Origin: Terrirubrum flagellatum
GTDB lineage: Bacteria; Pseudomonadota; Alphaproteobacteria; Rhizobiales; Beijerinckiaceae
NCBI RefSeq assembly: GCF_022059845.1
Contig: NZ_CP091853.1
Span: 124,001-188,000 of the forward strand
DNA length: 64,000 nt
Reading direction: 5' to 3'
The translations under genes were made by a program, and so were the position numbers. Positions within the stretch are counted from its first letter, which is position 1, and every line of letters starts with the position of its first letter. Under the pieces are notes generated by a model. It was given only the letters and a program-made list of their open reading frames with translations. It did not search any database and was not told where the DNA came from. Below are positions 46,997 through 55,826 of this stretch, piece by piece.

Positions 46997-47668
46997 TCAG
47001 CCAGTCGACGCCGCCCGCATCGCCGTCACCGCGACGCACGAACCGCCAAGCGGAACAAGCATCACCTGCGCTCCGTTGGGCAGGTTCACCACGTCAAGCT
47101 CGCCCAGCGCGCTCTTCTGGCCGTTGATCTTGAGGAGCCCGGCGGCCACCGCTTCGCAAGCGTCGGCCATGGGCGTTACTCGCACCAGCGTGCCCTCACA
47201 GGACTGGCCGATGGGCGCGGCGAAGACGACGCCGACCGCTCGCGCGCCCGGATTGCCTGCGCCGCCGCTCATCGCGACGAGCGACTGCACGGAATGAATG
47301 TTGCCGGCCTTGCCGTCCCACTGCGTCTGCGCCGTGTAGGTTGAATCGGCGGCGACACCGCGGCCGAGAGTGTCAAAGACATTGGCGCAGGTCGTGATGT
47401 TGCCCTGGCGCGCATGCGCCTTGAAGACGGTCGTCGGGCCGGCGTCGCTTGTGGCCGCCGTCTGCCTTGCCGGACTGTCGTTCGCCTTGCGCTCTGCGGC
47501 AGGCGCGGGCTTTGCGGGCGTCTGCTGCTTTGCGGGCGCCTGTTGCTGAGCGCCCTGCGATCGCGGAGGCGGAGGCTGCTGCGCGTACACGATGATGCCG
47601 GCCCCAAGCGCCGCCATGGCGATCATTCCTGTGGCGAGAGCGGTGACGATGGTTCGGCTCAATCGCAT
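46997..47668 (-). CDS. Exported hypothetical protein with Gln/Pro/Ala-rich linker
   Basis: 223 residues. An N-terminal hydrophobic segment (TALATGMIAMAALGAGIIVYA) acts as a signal or anchor. A Gln/Pro/Ala/Lys-rich linker (about 30-75) leads to a globular Cys-containing domain (ITTCANVFDTLGRGVAADST, then SVQSLVAMSGGAGNPGARAV, then GAQVMLVPLGGSCVAVTAMR). The four Cys suggest disulfides. I do not recognise the family. It lies between the IalB-family and DUF4189 genes on the same strand, 39 nt after the former, so a cell-envelope role is likely. Confidence 0.7.
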   Translation of the reverse strand: MRLSRTIVTALATGMIAMAALGAGIIVYAQQPPPPRSQGAQQQAPAKQQTPAKPAPAAERKANDSPARQTAATSDAGPTTVFKAHARQGNITTCANVFDTLGRGVAADSTYTAQTQWDGKAGNIHSVQSLVAMSGGAGNPGARAVGVVFAAPIGQSCEGTLVRVTPMADACEAVAAGLLKINGQKSALGELDVVNLPNGAQVMLVPLGGSCVAVTAMRAASTG

Positions 47669-47707
47669 TGGTGTTGTTTCTCCACGAGTCGTCAGGCTCG
47701 ATTAAGA

Positions 47708-48313
47708 TCACGGATTGGATCGCGCAGCATTGCGAGCGCGTCGTTCCCCATTCGCAATCCGCTCCGGGGCCACGAGCAATCCATCGAGAGGCGCGCGGAA
47801 CGCAACCACTCCGATGCGCGCATCTTGATAAGAGATCGCGCATTCCGTTCCCGCGCGGATGTGCTTTCTCAGCATGTCGCCGACTGCGATCACGGCGTAG
47901 CAGAAATTTGCATCGCATCGATCGATACGCGCTGCGATCCGATCCGGCGCCTGTCCCATCGCGATCTCGATCTGCTGGCCCATGCCGACGGTGGCCGGCA
48001 CACGCATCATCATCAGCGGTTTTCCGTCGGCGGTCGCCATGAGCGACCAATTGAAGACCACCGCTCCCTGATCGTTCACGATCGATTGTGTGAGGTTGCA
48101 GACACGTCGCTTCGACTTGAAACTCTCATCGCAGATCAACGTCCAGTTCCTGAAGGGCTGGATCACCCGTCTGTACTCGCCCAGCGTCTCGCCTTCGGGC
48201 ACGATAACGTCGGACGGCTTCACAGCGTAAACAACAGGTCGTCCCTGCTCCGCAGCGTGAGCCGTTCCGACCATCGTCATCACAAGCGCCACGAGGCGCG
48301 TCCCCAATCTCAT
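47708..48313 (-). CDS. Invasion-associated locus B (IalB) family protein
   Basis: 201 residues with a Sec signal (RLGTRLVALVMTMVGTAHAA). The IalB-like core is visible in FRNWTLICDESFKSKRRVCN, VVFNWSLMATADGKPLMMMR and RIDRCDANFCYAVIAVGDML, with paired Cys. IalB proteins are periplasmic/outer-membrane-associated; in Bartonella the family is linked to erythrocyte invasion, but it is widespread in free-living Rhizobiales. It starts 15 nt after the trimeric autotransporter stop, so the two are co-transcribed. Confidence 0.82.
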   Translation of the reverse strand: MRLGTRLVALVMTMVGTAHAAEQGRPVVYAVKPSDVIVPEGETLGEYRRVIQPFRNWTLICDESFKSKRRVCNLTQSIVNDQGAVVFNWSLMATADGKPLMMMRVPATVGMGQQIEIAMGQAPDRIAARIDRCDANFCYAVIAVGDMLRKHIRAGTECAISYQDARIGVVAFRAPLDGLLVAPERIANGERRARNAARSNP

Positions 48314-48328
48314 GAAAATCGGCCGGCG

Positions 48329-51300
48329 TCAGTTCAGCGTGAAGCTCACGCCCCCGCCGACGCCCCAGTCTCTTCCGGTCGTGGAGGCCGAAGCGTTGAA
48401 GCGAACGCGGCCGTTCTCGCTGGTGTAGCCCGCGCCGAAGGCGAGCGCGCCCTGCCCGTGCCAGGCGCCGGCGCCGGCGGCGGCGCTCAGCTTGCCGGGA
48501 CGATCATCGTAGCGAAGCGAGGCGGCGGCTATGCCGAGCGCGCCGGCGCGCCATGCATCCTGCCGCGCTTTGCTGATCTCGCCGCTGAGCGAATTGATTC
48601 TTCCGTTGAGAGAGCTCACCGCGCTGTTCAACTGATCGACATTGACCGCGTCCGTGCCTTTCACGCCCGGAGCCACGTTGCCGATAGTCACTGGCGCGTT
48701 GGAATCGCCTCCACGCAGCGTAATGCTGTTCAGGACTTTGCCGGAGGAATCGGTGTCATACTGCAATGAGCTGTTAGCGAGAGCCTGAAGCTGGCTCACA
48801 TTCACTGCATCCGTCGCCGCTGAACCAGCGGCCACATTGGTGATGCGGCGCTCTGCGCCCGTCGAACCGATCGAGACCTCTCCTGTCGCGACGCCGGCCG
48901 CTGTCGCGCCCACAACCGGCGTGTAGGCTGCATCATTTAGATTGGCGGTCGTCGTCGAATTGGCGCCGAGGGCGAGCGAATTCGCCTGGGTCGCCTTGGC
49001 GCCTGGGCCGATGGCGACGGAGTTATTCGCAGTCGCCGTCGTGCCGTTCCCCATTGCGATTGAGTTCGCGCCGCTGGAGACGGCGGCGGGCCCGATGGCG
49101 ATGCTGTCCGCGCCAATCGCTGAAGAGTCCGCCGCTGTCGAGGTGGTGTGGAAATATTTGACGCCGCCGCCGCTGCTGATGTTGCTCATGGCGCCGGCGA
49201 GGCTTTCGACCGCCAGATTGGTCGCGTAGAGCTGCGATCCGTTGATTGCATCGGTCGAGGTGGCGCCGATGCGCCCTGCCGCGACATTGGTGATGGTGCG
49301 CTCGTCGCCGACAGTGCCCACGCTCACCGTGCTGGTCGGATTTGTTCCGGCGAACGCATAGGTCACGCCATTGATCGTCGTGCTGGTGGTCGCCACCGCA
49401 GCCGCGGTCGTCGAGCCCGCGCCGAGCGCGACGCTGCCGGGTTCGTTGGCCTTAGCGCCGGGGCCAATAGCCGTCGCCTGGATGCCGTTCGCGGTCGAGT
49501 TCGTGCCGAGCGCGATTCCATCGGCGAGATTGACGGTTGCGTTCTGGCCGATGGCGATGCCGCCCGGCGCCGTCATCTGCACGATGGCGCCGTTGCCCAT
49601 GCCGATGCCGTTGTCGCCATTGACGGTCGTGCGTGGTCCGATCGCCACGGAATCGACGCCGACCGCGGATGAGTCGGACGCTGTCGAATTGGCGTGGAAA
49701 TACATCGTTCCCGAGACGGCGAAGGAGGAAAGCGCGCCCTTCAACTGGCGAAGAGTGACCGCGTCCTGATCCAGAGTGCCGTCAGCCACGTTTGTGATCT
49801 GGCGATAGGACGTGGAATTTCCTACCGAGATGGCGCCAAGAAGAGTCTTGTCCGTGGTGTTGTAGGGCACGATGCCCGTGCCGGCGATGACAGATCCCGA
49901 TGTGGGCGCGATCGGACGATCCGAAATCGAACCCGAGCCGAGCGCGACTGTGCCGATGACGCTGGCAAAACTGTCGCGGCCGAGCGCGAGCGAGTTGTCG
50001 GCGACGGCTGTGGCCTGATAGCCGACCGCGGTGGAGCCGATCCCCTGAGCCGAAGAATCGGCGACAGCGAGAGTCCTGTCATTGGTGCGCACATACCGGA
50101 TGCCATCGCCATTGGCGTCGGTGAAGATCGTCGTCGTGTCGCCGGCGATGTTGTTGACCGTATTGCCGAGATTGGTGATGTCGGTCGTATTCGTTGTGAC
50201 TTGCTGATTGGTCGCAAAGAGCTGCGATCCGTTCACCGCGTCGGTCGAGCTGCCCGAGAGCTGCCCAGCCGCGACGTTCTGGATCTGGCGCTCGGCGCCC
50301 ACCGAGCCCACCGAGAACGCGCCGCTCGGAACGGCGCCGGCGAAAGTGTAGTTCACGCCGCCGATCGTTGCGCCGCCGACGGCGGTGGTCGCGCCCGAAG
50401 TCGAATTCAATCCGATCGCCACGTCGCCTGCGTTGTTGGCCACTGCGTTCGGGCCGATCGCAACCGAATCCGTCCCCAACGCCTGCGAATCCGGCAGGGT
50501 TGAGTTGGCGCGGAAATATTTGATGCCGCCGCCGGTGCTGATGTTGTTGACGGTGGTCGCCAGGCTGTCGACCGCCTGGTTGGTCGCATAGAGCTGCGAT
50601 CCGTTGACGGCGTCAGTCGAGCCGCCGCTGATCCGGCCCGCTGCGACATTGGTGATGGTGCGCTCCGCGCCCGCCGCGCCAACGCTCACGGTCGAGGTCG
50701 GCGTCGTGCCGGCGAAGCTGTAGGTCGTGCCGTTGATCACCGCGCTGGCCGTGCCGACCGCCGTCACAGTCACCGAGCCCGAGCCCAACGCAACGTCGCC
50801 GGAGCTTGCCGTCGCCGTCGCGCCATCGCCGATCGCGACATTGCCCGCGAAGCCGGCCGCGCCTGCGGTGGAGCCGTTGCCCAGCGCCACGGAGCCCTGT
50901 CCGATCGCCTTGTTGTTGTTGCCGATCGCGACCGCACCGGCGGCCTGGTTGGCGGCGGTGGCGCTCGCCGTTCCGTCGCTGTTGGCGATGTTGTTGGCGC
51001 CGCCGGTGAAGGCGCCTGTGCCGCTCGCGTAGCTCGGATCGCCGATGGCGACTGCGCCATCGCCGTAAGCGGTGTTGCCCGCGCCGATTGCGACAGCCTT
51101 GCCGCCGGTTGCGGTCGCCCCGGTGCCGATGGCGACGGCATCGGCGGCGTCCGCCGTGGACTGGAGACCTACCGCGATGGCGTTGGTTGCAGTCGCCTGG
51201 CTTTCGCGTCCCATCGCAATGGCGTCGGCCTGAGACGCCGTCACATCCGTGCCGATACCGATGGCGCTCTCTCCACTGGCGCTTGTCGCAAAACTGCTCG

Positions 51301-52729
51301 AGCCGAGATAGACGGAGTTGATCCCAGTCGCCCTCGTTCCAGGGCCGACAGAGACGGCATTCTGGGCGGTGGCTTGGGCGCCGCGGCCAAGAGCGGCGCT
51401 GTTGATTCCGCTGGCGGCTGCGCCCAGCCCCAGCGCGGCTGCGTTCGCGGCGGTCGCCGTGGCGTTGTTGCCGAGCGCCGTGGTGGAGACAGCCGTGGCT
51501 TGGGCTCCCGAACCCGCCGCAACCGAGCCGACTCCGCTCGACACGGCCGAATTGCCCAGAGCCAGCGCGAAGTTGCCCGAAGCGCTGGCGACGTTGCCAA
51601 GCGCTGCCGAGTTGGTCCCGCTGGCATTGGCTTGGGGGCCGACCGCGACAGTATTGTCGGCGGTTGCCATGGCATGGAAGCCGATCGATGTCGTTGTATT
51701 AGCGGCAACGCCGATGCCGGCATTGGTGCCGATCGCAATATTATCGTTGCCCGTCACCAGATTGCCCGCCGAAGCCGAAAGCGTGCCGTCGTAAGTGACA
51801 GTGCCGTCGCCGGTTCCCAGAGCGAGGTTGCGTGCGCCCGTGACGCCCGAGCCGGCGCCCCTCATGACGCTGGGAATGCCGCTGCCGATGGCGGTGTTCT
51901 GTGCGCCGCTCACAAACGTACCGGCTGCGACGCCCATCGCAACCGAACTGGAATTGCCAACGGTCGAACCGGCGCCGGCGCCCTGCCCGACCGCAACCGT
52001 GCTGCTGCCGATCGCGAGAGCCTGCGCGCCGAGCGCGAGCGAACTGTTTCCCGTGGCCCGGGCGCCGTTTCCGACGGCGGTGGCAGCACTATCCGTCGCT
52101 TGGCTGAGGCTGCCGATCGCGATAGTATTGGCGGAGGTCGCCTGGCTCGATACGCCAACGGCCGTAGCGGCGGCGCCAGCAGTGGCCGTGGAGCCGATAG
52201 CCGTCCCGTTCGCCCCGTTGGCAGTGGAGTTGACACCAAAGGCCGATGCTCCATCCGTGAGTGCGCGAGCGTTCCCGCCTATGGCGAGAGCGTTGACGCC
52301 GGTCGCGTTCGCGAAGACACCTATGCCTATGGCGTTGAGGCCGTTGACGCCCATCGTATAGCCGATGGCGATCGAAGCGTTGCCTGTTGCACTGTTAGAG
52401 GTGCCCAACGCCACGCTGTTCTGGCCATTTGCCTGGACACCGTTGCCGATGGCGACGGAGTTGGCGCCTGACGCCGTGCCGCCGCCAGCCTGATATTGCG
52501 CCTGCGCCGGCGCGGAGAGACCGAGCGCGATGATCGCAGCCAGGCCGCCGCCAACGCCCAACGTCCCGAGGCCCATGTCCGTGCGGCGCATGCCGAGCAC
52601 GCGATGGGCCATGCGCAGCGCCGCCATCAGCCGGCGGCGAAGCGAGCGATTGCCGCGGCCTGAAATCCAATTGCCGACAAATCCGCGACGGGATTCTCCT
52701 TGTACGCGACCCTCAAAGCTTGAAGTCAT
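48329..52729 (-). CDS. Trimeric autotransporter adhesin (YadA-like)
   Basis: 1,466 residues from ATG 52729 (GAGG 9 nt upstream; a further ATG lies at 52774). A long basic N-region precedes a signal (LAAIIALGLSAPAQAQ). A very long head follows, built of 14-residue YadA-like repeats (A-x-G-x-x-S-x-A-x-G pattern, e.g. SVAIGNGVQANGQNSVALG). Several neck/stalk modules follow (ITNVAAGRISGGSTDAVNGS, then QLYATN), a coiled-coil (VSSLNGRINSLSGEISKARQ) and a C-terminal four-strand YadA anchor ending GVGGGVSFTLN. Such proteins trimerise, insert in the outer membrane and bind surfaces or host matrix. The first gene of a surface operon with IalB-family, hypothetical and DUF4189 genes. The repeats make assembly errors possible. 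Confidence 0.93.
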   Translation of the reverse strand: MTSSFEGRVQGESRRGFVGNWISGRGNRSLRRRLMAALRMAHRVLGMRRTDMGLGTLGVGGGLAAIIALGLSAPAQAQYQAGGGTASGANSVAIGNGVQANGQNSVALGTSNSATGNASIAIGYTMGVNGLNAIGIGVFANATGVNALAIGGNARALTDGASAFGVNSTANGANGTAIGSTATAGAAATAVGVSSQATSANTIAIGSLSQATDSAATAVGNGARATGNSSLALGAQALAIGSSTVAVGQGAGAGSTVGNSSSVAMGVAAGTFVSGAQNTAIGSGIPSVMRGAGSGVTGARNLALGTGDGTVTYDGTLSASAGNLVTGNDNIAIGTNAGIGVAANTTTSIGFHAMATADNTVAVGPQANASGTNSAALGNVASASGNFALALGNSAVSSGVGSVAAGSGAQATAVSTTALGNNATATAANAAALGLGAAASGINSAALGRGAQATAQNAVSVGPGTRATGINSVYLGSSSFATSASGESAIGIGTDVTASQADAIAMGRESQATATNAIAVGLQSTADAADAVAIGTGATATGGKAVAIGAGNTAYGDGAVAIGDPSYASGTGAFTGGANNIANSDGTASATAANQAAGAVAIGNNNKAIGQGSVALGNGSTAGAAGFAGNVAIGDGATATASSGDVALGSGSVTVTAVGTASAVINGTTYSFAGTTPTSTVSVGAAGAERTITNVAAGRISGGSTDAVNGSQLYATNQAVDSLATTVNNISTGGGIKYFRANSTLPDSQALGTDSVAIGPNAVANNAGDVAIGLNSTSGATTAVGGATIGGVNYTFAGAVPSGAFSVGSVGAERQIQNVAAGQLSGSSTDAVNGSQLFATNQQVTTNTTDITNLGNTVNNIAGDTTTIFTDANGDGIRYVRTNDRTLAVADSSAQGIGSTAVGYQATAVADNSLALGRDSFASVIGTVALGSGSISDRPIAPTSGSVIAGTGIVPYNTTDKTLLGAISVGNSTSYRQITNVADGTLDQDAVTLRQLKGALSSFAVSGTMYFHANSTASDSSAVGVDSVAIGPRTTVNGDNGIGMGNGAIVQMTAPGGIAIGQNATVNLADGIALGTNSTANGIQATAIGPGAKANEPGSVALGAGSTTAAAVATTSTTINGVTYAFAGTNPTSTVSVGTVGDERTITNVAAGRIGATSTDAINGSQLYATNLAVESLAGAMSNISSGGGVKYFHTTSTAADSSAIGADSIAIGPAAVSSGANSIAMGNGTTATANNSVAIGPGAKATQANSLALGANSTTTANLNDAAYTPVVGATAAGVATGEVSIGSTGAERRITNVAAGSAATDAVNVSQLQALANSSLQYDTDSSGKVLNSITLRGGDSNAPVTIGNVAPGVKGTDAVNVDQLNSAVSSLNGRINSLSGEISKARQDAWRAGALGIAAASLRYDDRPGKLSAAAGAGAWHGQGALAFGAGYTSENGRVRFNASASTTGRDWGVGGGVSFTLN

Positions 52730-53010
52730 TGTACGTTGCCTCGCTGTCGCCCAGGCGCTCTGAGGCCGCATCAAATGCTTGCCAGATTGCCGCAGCGGGA
52801 ATGATTCCCAAGCCGAGCATGGCCACGTTCCCGACGGAAGTATTTTGGAAAGTTCCGGTAATCTTGTAGGAAATACCGATCTTCGCCGCGGACGGCGGAT
52901 ATCATCGCTCCGTCATAGAAGCTGCGAGCTGGATGCAGGGCGAGCGCATACATAGGTTACTGAAAAGTTCACAGACGTCGCGACAATATGAAATGCGCGC
53001 CGACAAGACG

Positions 53011-53916
53011 TCACCGTTGCAGCCTCACCTGTTTGGGAGTCCTGTTCCGGTATTTCGACATGACGGCCGTCAAGTGGCTCTGATCTGAAAATCCGCAGAG
53101 ATGAGCGACTTCCGCGATCGAGAGATCTCTGTTGACGAGCAGCTCCTCTGCGAGAGCAAGCCGGCGTTCAATGAGATATTGATGCGGCGGTCGCCCGAAG
53201 GTCGTTGAAAACGCCAGAATGAAATGACGCGGCGAAAGGCCGGCCATCGCCGCCAGCTCTGCCACCAACAGTTTCCGCGTGAAGTTCGCGTCAAGGAAGT
53301 CCTTTACTCTCGCAGCAACGCGACCGGAGAGACCGCCTTTCATGCTGGGAAGCGGCTTGCGCATGTCCGCATAGTTCCGGAGAAGATGAATCCCGAATAC
53401 GGTAATCAGCGAATCGACGTAGAGTTCATTGCCTGCTCCTTCCGCCAGCTCCGCCTTGAGCAGTTCGGCGATTCGCAGTGCGCTGACATCGATCGTTCCA
53501 AAGGGCGGCGGCCGAAACGTTACCTGTCCTACATCGAATTCGCTGGCGGCCAGCTCAAGCATGTGCTCAGGTCTGAAGGCGACGATCACGCTTTCCCGGG
53601 TGCAGGACCATTGCGCGCGACCATCGACGCTCGCCGGGTGAACTACTAGCGCGCCGACCGGCGCGTCGTACTCTCGCATCCTGTCGCTTCCGAGCGACGC
53701 GCGATTCTTCGGAGCAGGCTCGAGCATTACTGCCGCGAAATGACTTTGCGCCGTTAGCGCCTGCGCTCCCGGCTTGCGGACGGAATGGACAGCGCCGCCG
53801 CCAGGCGTCGCCTTTCTTGGGCCAGCGCTTGCAGGAATGACATCGAGGATGTGGGAATCGGCTTTCCGCGAGTCCGGACTGTCGGACTCTTCCGGGGAGT
53901 CAACGTTCTTCTTCAT
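53011..53916 (-). CDS. AraC-family transcriptional regulator (tandem copy 2)
   Basis: 301 residues from ATG 53916, chosen because its N-terminus lines up with the upstream paralogue (both have ...IIP/VIPxSAGPRK near residue 25-35). A GTG at 54000 overlapping the paralogue's stop (GTGA) would add 28 residues. The C-terminal double helix-turn-helix (VKDFLDANFTRKLLVAELAA, then MAGLSPRHFILAFSTTFGRP, then SIAEVAHLCGFSDQSHLTAV) is typical AraC. The N-terminal about 190 residues are a ligand or dimerisation domain without a recognised motif. About half the residues match the neighbour, so the pair arose by tandem duplication. Target unknown. Confidence 0.85.
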   Translation of the reverse strand: MKKNVDSPEESDSPDSRKADSHILDVIPASAGPRKATPGGGAVHSVRKPGAQALTAQSHFAAVMLEPAPKNRASLGSDRMREYDAPVGALVVHPASVDGRAQWSCTRESVIVAFRPEHMLELAASEFDVGQVTFRPPPFGTIDVSALRIAELLKAELAEGAGNELYVDSLITVFGIHLLRNYADMRKPLPSMKGGLSGRVAARVKDFLDANFTRKLLVAELAAMAGLSPRHFILAFSTTFGRPPHQYLIERRLALAEELLVNRDLSIAEVAHLCGFSDQSHLTAVMSKYRNRTPKQVRLQR

Positions 53917-53928
53917 TGCCCGCCGCCC

Positions 53929-53950
53929 GCGCAGCCGCGCAGCCGCGCAG
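53929..53950. repeat. Short 8-bp tandem repeat between the two possible starts of an AraC gene
   Basis: GCAGCCGC repeats about 2.5 times (53931-53938, 53939-53946, then GCAG). The unit is not a multiple of three. It lies between GTG 54000 and ATG 53916. Confidence 0.7.
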
Positions 53951-53996
53951 GATATATTCAGGGGCACGCCGCCACTGCCGCTGAAGCTCGTGACGA

Positions 53997-54911
53997 TCAC
54001 CTCGCAAATCGCAGCTCAGTCGGCGTTTTTCCCCTGTGCTTCTTCATGACGGCGGCCAAATGGCTCTGGTCCGAGAATCCTGCCAGACAGGCGACGTCGA
54101 TGATCGCGATCTCGCCATCGGCGAGCAGCTTTTCCGCGAAGTCCAGGCGCAAACTGATCAGATACCGATGCGGCGGCATGCCAAACGTCCTGGCGAACCT
54201 TACGATGAAATGATTCGGCGAAACTCCCGCGACCGACGCGAGTTCGGCGACCAGTATCTTTCGCGTAAAATTTTCATCGAGGTATTCCCGCACGCGTCGA
54301 GTGCTGTCAGGGGAGAGTCCGCCCTTGGGCGACTCGGGCCGTCTCTTGCGGCTTGTGTAGGTGCGAAGCAGGTGAACGCCAAACAGCGTGAGCAATGAAT
54401 CCAGATAGAGCTCGTTCGGAGCTGTTTCCCCGGTCAGCTCAGACGTGACCAACCGGGCGATATTGAGCGCCCGGAGATCGACTGTGCCGAACGCAGGCGG
54501 CTCGAACTCCACATCGGCGAGATCAAATTCGTGAGCGGCCAGTTCCGATAGCGCTTCGGGAGATATGGAGATGACGGCGTTTTCCCTGGTCGCGGTCCAA
54601 GCGAGACTGCTGTCCACGCCAGAGGGATTAACGACGATGCATCCGACCGGCGCATCGAATTCTTCGATTCTGTCGCTGCCGAGCGAAGCTCTCAATTTGC
54701 GAGCGGGCGCCAGCACAATTCCCGCAGAATGCTCCTTGGCCAGGAACTTCTGCGATCCGGGACCACGGATGGAGTGTATCAAGCTCCCCCGCGTGATAGC
54801 CTTTCTCGGGCCTGCGCTTTCAGGAATGATGTCGACGACGTATCGAGCTGCGCGATCCTTCTCGACGGCGCGGGAACCGCCTCGCCTCCCGACCTCGTCC
54901 GCATTTTCCAT
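53997..54911 (-). CDS. AraC-family transcriptional regulator (tandem copy 1)
   Basis: 304 residues. The N-terminal domain is of unknown ligand type (YVVDIIPESAGPRKAITRGS). The C-terminal AraC double helix-turn-helix includes VREYLDENFTRKILVAELAS, VAGVSPNHFIVRFARTFGMP and IIDVACLAGFSDQSHLAAVM. Its stop overlaps the GTG that may start copy 2, so the two are co-translated or coupled. Two adjacent inverted repeats (54987-55035) lie 76-124 bp upstream of the ATG and may be its operator. Neighbours give no clear target. Confidence 0.87.
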   Translation of the reverse strand: MENADEVGRRGGSRAVEKDRAARYVVDIIPESAGPRKAITRGSLIHSIRGPGSQKFLAKEHSAGIVLAPARKLRASLGSDRIEEFDAPVGCIVVNPSGVDSSLAWTATRENAVISISPEALSELAAHEFDLADVEFEPPAFGTVDLRALNIARLVTSELTGETAPNELYLDSLLTLFGVHLLRTYTSRKRRPESPKGGLSPDSTRRVREYLDENFTRKILVAELASVAGVSPNHFIVRFARTFGMPPHRYLISLRLDFAEKLLADGEIAIIDVACLAGFSDQSHLAAVMKKHRGKTPTELRFAR

Positions 54912-55276
54912 TCCGCTTGCCCCAGCCGTCGCGTTGGCAGCGATTGAAACCCCACGCCCGCAAGCAGGCAGGAATTTCCCAGCGCTGCTTGAAATCCCCC
55001 TTCAAGCGTTACGTTGCCCCGGACGCAACGTAACGGGCCTGCCACGGAAGGGAAAGAGCATTTGTATTCGTGTGTGAAGAAATAATTCTGTTCAGATAAA
55101 ATCGTATGCAAGGGAAAACGCAGCCGATAAGGAAGATTGTTGGAATTCCCGCTGCAGACGGCGCGGCTCTTCGTTGGCGCGTCACGGTCATCGACTCATG
55201 AGGATCGTATCACGATCGAACGTTCATTCCCTGCCTGTTATTGTTCGTTCGCAGAGAGGAAGGGAGTAGCCGCAGT
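54912..55276. other. Intergenic region upstream of tandem AraC genes
   Basis: About 365 bases holding the two stacked inverted repeats and, from about 55040 to 55140, AT-rich sequence that could contain the promoter. No ORF here is convincing. Confidence 0.5.
54987..55035. promoter_or_regulatory. Two stacked inverted repeats upstream of the AraC pair
   Basis: GCTTGAA (54987-54993) pairs with TTCAAGC (55001-55007) over a 7-nt spacer. CGTTACGTTGC (55007-55017) then pairs perfectly with GCAACGTAACG (55025-55035), again with a 7-nt spacer. There is no T-tract, so they look like operators or an mRNA leader structure rather than a terminator. Confidence 0.65.
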
Positions 55277-55438
55277 CTACTTGTTGGCCTGATCGGAGCC
55301 GTCGCGGCCTTGTTCATACATTTCCCAAGAGAGCTCCATCAGCGAAAGAAGAACATCCTTCTCACTCCAGCCTGCCGCGACGGCAGATTGAACGATCGCA
55401 TGAACAAGAGGGCGCAGCTGGCGCTCGCACTCGGCCAT
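55277..55438 (-). CDS. Small hypothetical protein
   Basis: 53 residues from ATG 55438 (a TTG at 55486 would give 69). The sequence MAECERQLRPLVHAIVQSAV followed by AAGWSEKDVLLSLMELSWEM reads like a real folded helical protein with a helix-turn-helix-like spacing, and is reminiscent of small conserved Rhizobiales proteins, but I cannot name the family. It stands alone between the AraC pair and the oxidase remnant. Confidence 0.5.
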   Translation of the reverse strand: MAECERQLRPLVHAIVQSAVAAGWSEKDVLLSLMELSWEMYEQGRDGSDQANK

Positions 55439-55583
55439 CACGTCGGGCGCGTCGGGCGGCGGGCTGCTAAGGCCGGAAGTTCCCAATTAGAGCCCTTATT
55501 TGCGTGAAGGCCCTGTGAAGCATGCCCAATTTCGATGCAGGTTTCCAGCAAATTATCCCGAATTAGGAACTCGGGACGTTTTG

Positions 55584-55772
55584 GCGTTGCGCGTGCTTCC
55601 CGCCGCCGCGCATCTTCACATCGTGCGCATCTGGGCCGGCATGAACATCAATATCGACGGCGCGCCGATTCTTGGCGAGATGCCCGGCGTTCCCGGCTTC
55701 TTCAATTGCGTCACGTCGAACGGCTAGACGCTCGCGCCGATCGTCGCGCCCTTCACGCTTGATCGTTTCTGA
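55584..55772 (+). pseudogene. Remnant of an FAD-dependent amine/amino-acid oxidoreductase (C-terminus)
   Basis: The translation LRVLPAAAHLHIVRIWAGMN followed by INIDGAPILGEMPGVPGFFN is the C-terminal signature of DAO-type (glycine/sarcosine/D-amino-acid oxidase-like) flavoproteins. An in-frame TAG (55725-55727) stands where these proteins have Tyr in the NGYTLAP motif; TLAPIVAPFTLDRF then continues to a TGA at 55770-55772. Nothing upstream resembles the FAD-binding half, so most of the gene is gone. It ends 54 bp from the convergent end of the importer operon, suggesting the lost enzyme once belonged to the same catabolic module. Confidence 0.75.
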
Positions 55773-55826
55773 CCGGCCTGTGACCGGTCAATGCATCAAC
55801 GCGGCTGCGGCCGCCCCGCGATTTCG

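Noticed and set aside
48942-52471. Repetitive sequence that could be mistaken for a CRISPR or DNA repeat array
   Set aside because: The periodicity is that of the YadA head and neck protein repeats, with no spacer-repeat structure.
52730-53010. Search for a gene or FNR box upstream of the trimeric autotransporter
   Set aside because: A 60-codon minus-strand ORF exists but nothing supports it, and no TTGAN-type box was found, so the adhesin is not placed in the FixK regulon.
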